Source of the DNA: Solibacillus sp. FSL R5-0449 | GTDB lineage: Bacteria; Bacillota; Bacilli; Bacillales_A; Planococcaceae | Reading direction: 5' to 3' | DNA length: 64,000 nucleotides | Assembly: GCF_037975215.1 (NCBI RefSeq) | Contig: NZ_CP150239.1 | Coordinates: 782,001 to 846,000 of the forward strand | Shown here: piece after piece, positions 63,650 to 64,000 of the stretch | How the letters are laid out: every line of letters begins with the position of its first letter | How positions within the stretch are numbered: the first letter of the stretch is position 1 | Position numbers and translations under genes: made by a program | Notes under the pieces: generated by a model | Told to the model about the DNA's origin: nothing | The model's database searches: none | What the model saw: only the letters and a program-made list of their open reading frames with translations

Positions 63650-64000
63650 ATGGCATTTACGTTTCGTTTACCAGATATCGGAGAAGGTATTCATGAAGGT
63701 GAAATCGTCAAATGGTTCGTTAAACCTGGCGATCAAGTAAAAGAAGACGATATTTTAGCAGAAGTTCAAAATGATAAAGCAGTCGTTGAAATTCCGTCAC
63801 CAGTTGATGGTACAGTAGAAGAAATCTTTGTAGAAGAAGGAACGGTTGCGATTGTCGGGGATGCCTTAATCCGCTTTGATGCACCAGGCTATGAAGATTT
63901 AAAACTAAAAGGTGATGACCACCACGAATCAAATGAATCAAACAAAACAGAAGCACAAGTACAGTCTACTGCTGAGGCTGGCCAAGATGTGAAAAAAGAA
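63650..64000 (+). CDS. pdhC: Pyruvate dehydrogenase E2 (dihydrolipoyl acetyltransferase), N-terminal part
   Basis: 117 codons from ATG 63650 (GAGGGTGAG ribosome site); the rest lies outside the window. Residues 1-80 are one lipoyl domain with the lipoylated Lys in [12 protein letters not shown] (about residue 43). The flexible Glu/Asn-rich linker follows at the window edge. E2 forms the core of the complex. Confidence 0.95.
   Translation, partial: MAFTFRLPDIGEGIHEGEIVKWFVKPGDQVKEDDILAEVQNDKAVVEIPSPVDGTVEEIFVEEGTVAIVGDALIRFDAPGYEDLKLKGDDHHESNESNKTEAQVQSTAEAGQDVKKE

Overview
The window is chromosomal DNA from a low-GC, spore-forming member of the Bacillales. Gene content and order (spoVA, yjcZ–spoVIF–yjcFGH, ykuF/darB/ccpC/dapH/dapL, ktrC/rnjA/rpoY/ykrA/def/pdh) match Bacillus subtilis blocks. 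Diverged sequences, an SLH-anchored haem protein and a lysine-type-looking MurE fit the Planococcaceae/Caryophanaceae (Solibacillus/Lysinibacillus-like). I see no rRNA, tRNA, insertion sequence, prophage or CRISPR array. Nearly everything is housekeeping or lineage-typical; the unusual content lies in the intergenic DNA and in the haem-uptake locus.

Layout. 0–4.3 kb: end of the spoVA operon (dipicolinate channel), two small sporulation genes and yjcFGH. 4.3–8 kb: PgpA-like protein, a 26-aa membrane peptide, a secreted nuclease lipoprotein, a soluble chemoreceptor and a divergent AroQ. 8–8.3 kb: a structured repeat. 8.4–15.6 kb: an Isd-type haem-acquisition operon with a sortase-anchored NEAT protein, a NEAT/SLH protein, the IsdE/IsdF/ATPase importer, sortase B and an EfeO-like lipoprotein lacking its metal motif. 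15.6–23.9 kb: small unknown genes, aldehyde dehydrogenase, a PAS histidine kinase, murE, a VanZ protein and prfC. 23.9–35 kb: NRDE protein, RND exporter, Mn riboswitch plus TerC, KtrB/D, a B12/radical-SAM protein and a second sporulation-type kinase. 35–44.3 kb: a promoter with a long structured leader before a MarR gene, cell-envelope genes, a Spo0E-like phosphatase, cheV and the ppx–ppk polyphosphate pair. 44.6–51 kb: fadH with a FadR operator, darB, ccpC, and dapH–dapL for diaminopimelate synthesis. 51.4–55.9 kb: a polyamine potABCD operon with its XRE-cupin regulator. 56–64 kb: ktrC, rnjA–rpoY, a new 23-aa basic peptide gene, ykrA, def and the start of pdhABCD.

The most interesting signal is a dispersed intergenic element seen three times (about 23.96, 44.35 and 60.34 kb). 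Each copy sits just 3' of a plus-strand gene's terminator, begins with a G-rich header, and then repeats a 7-base core (TTAGAAC or GTAGAAC) every 21 bases, that is every two helical turns. Two copies share the same unit count (nine) and the same 21×5, 19, 20, 20 spacing although much of their spacer sequence differs. Other items worth following up are two genes whose Shine-Dalgarno sequences point to ATT and ATC starts, the cationic 23-aa peptide transcription unit, and the haem locus.
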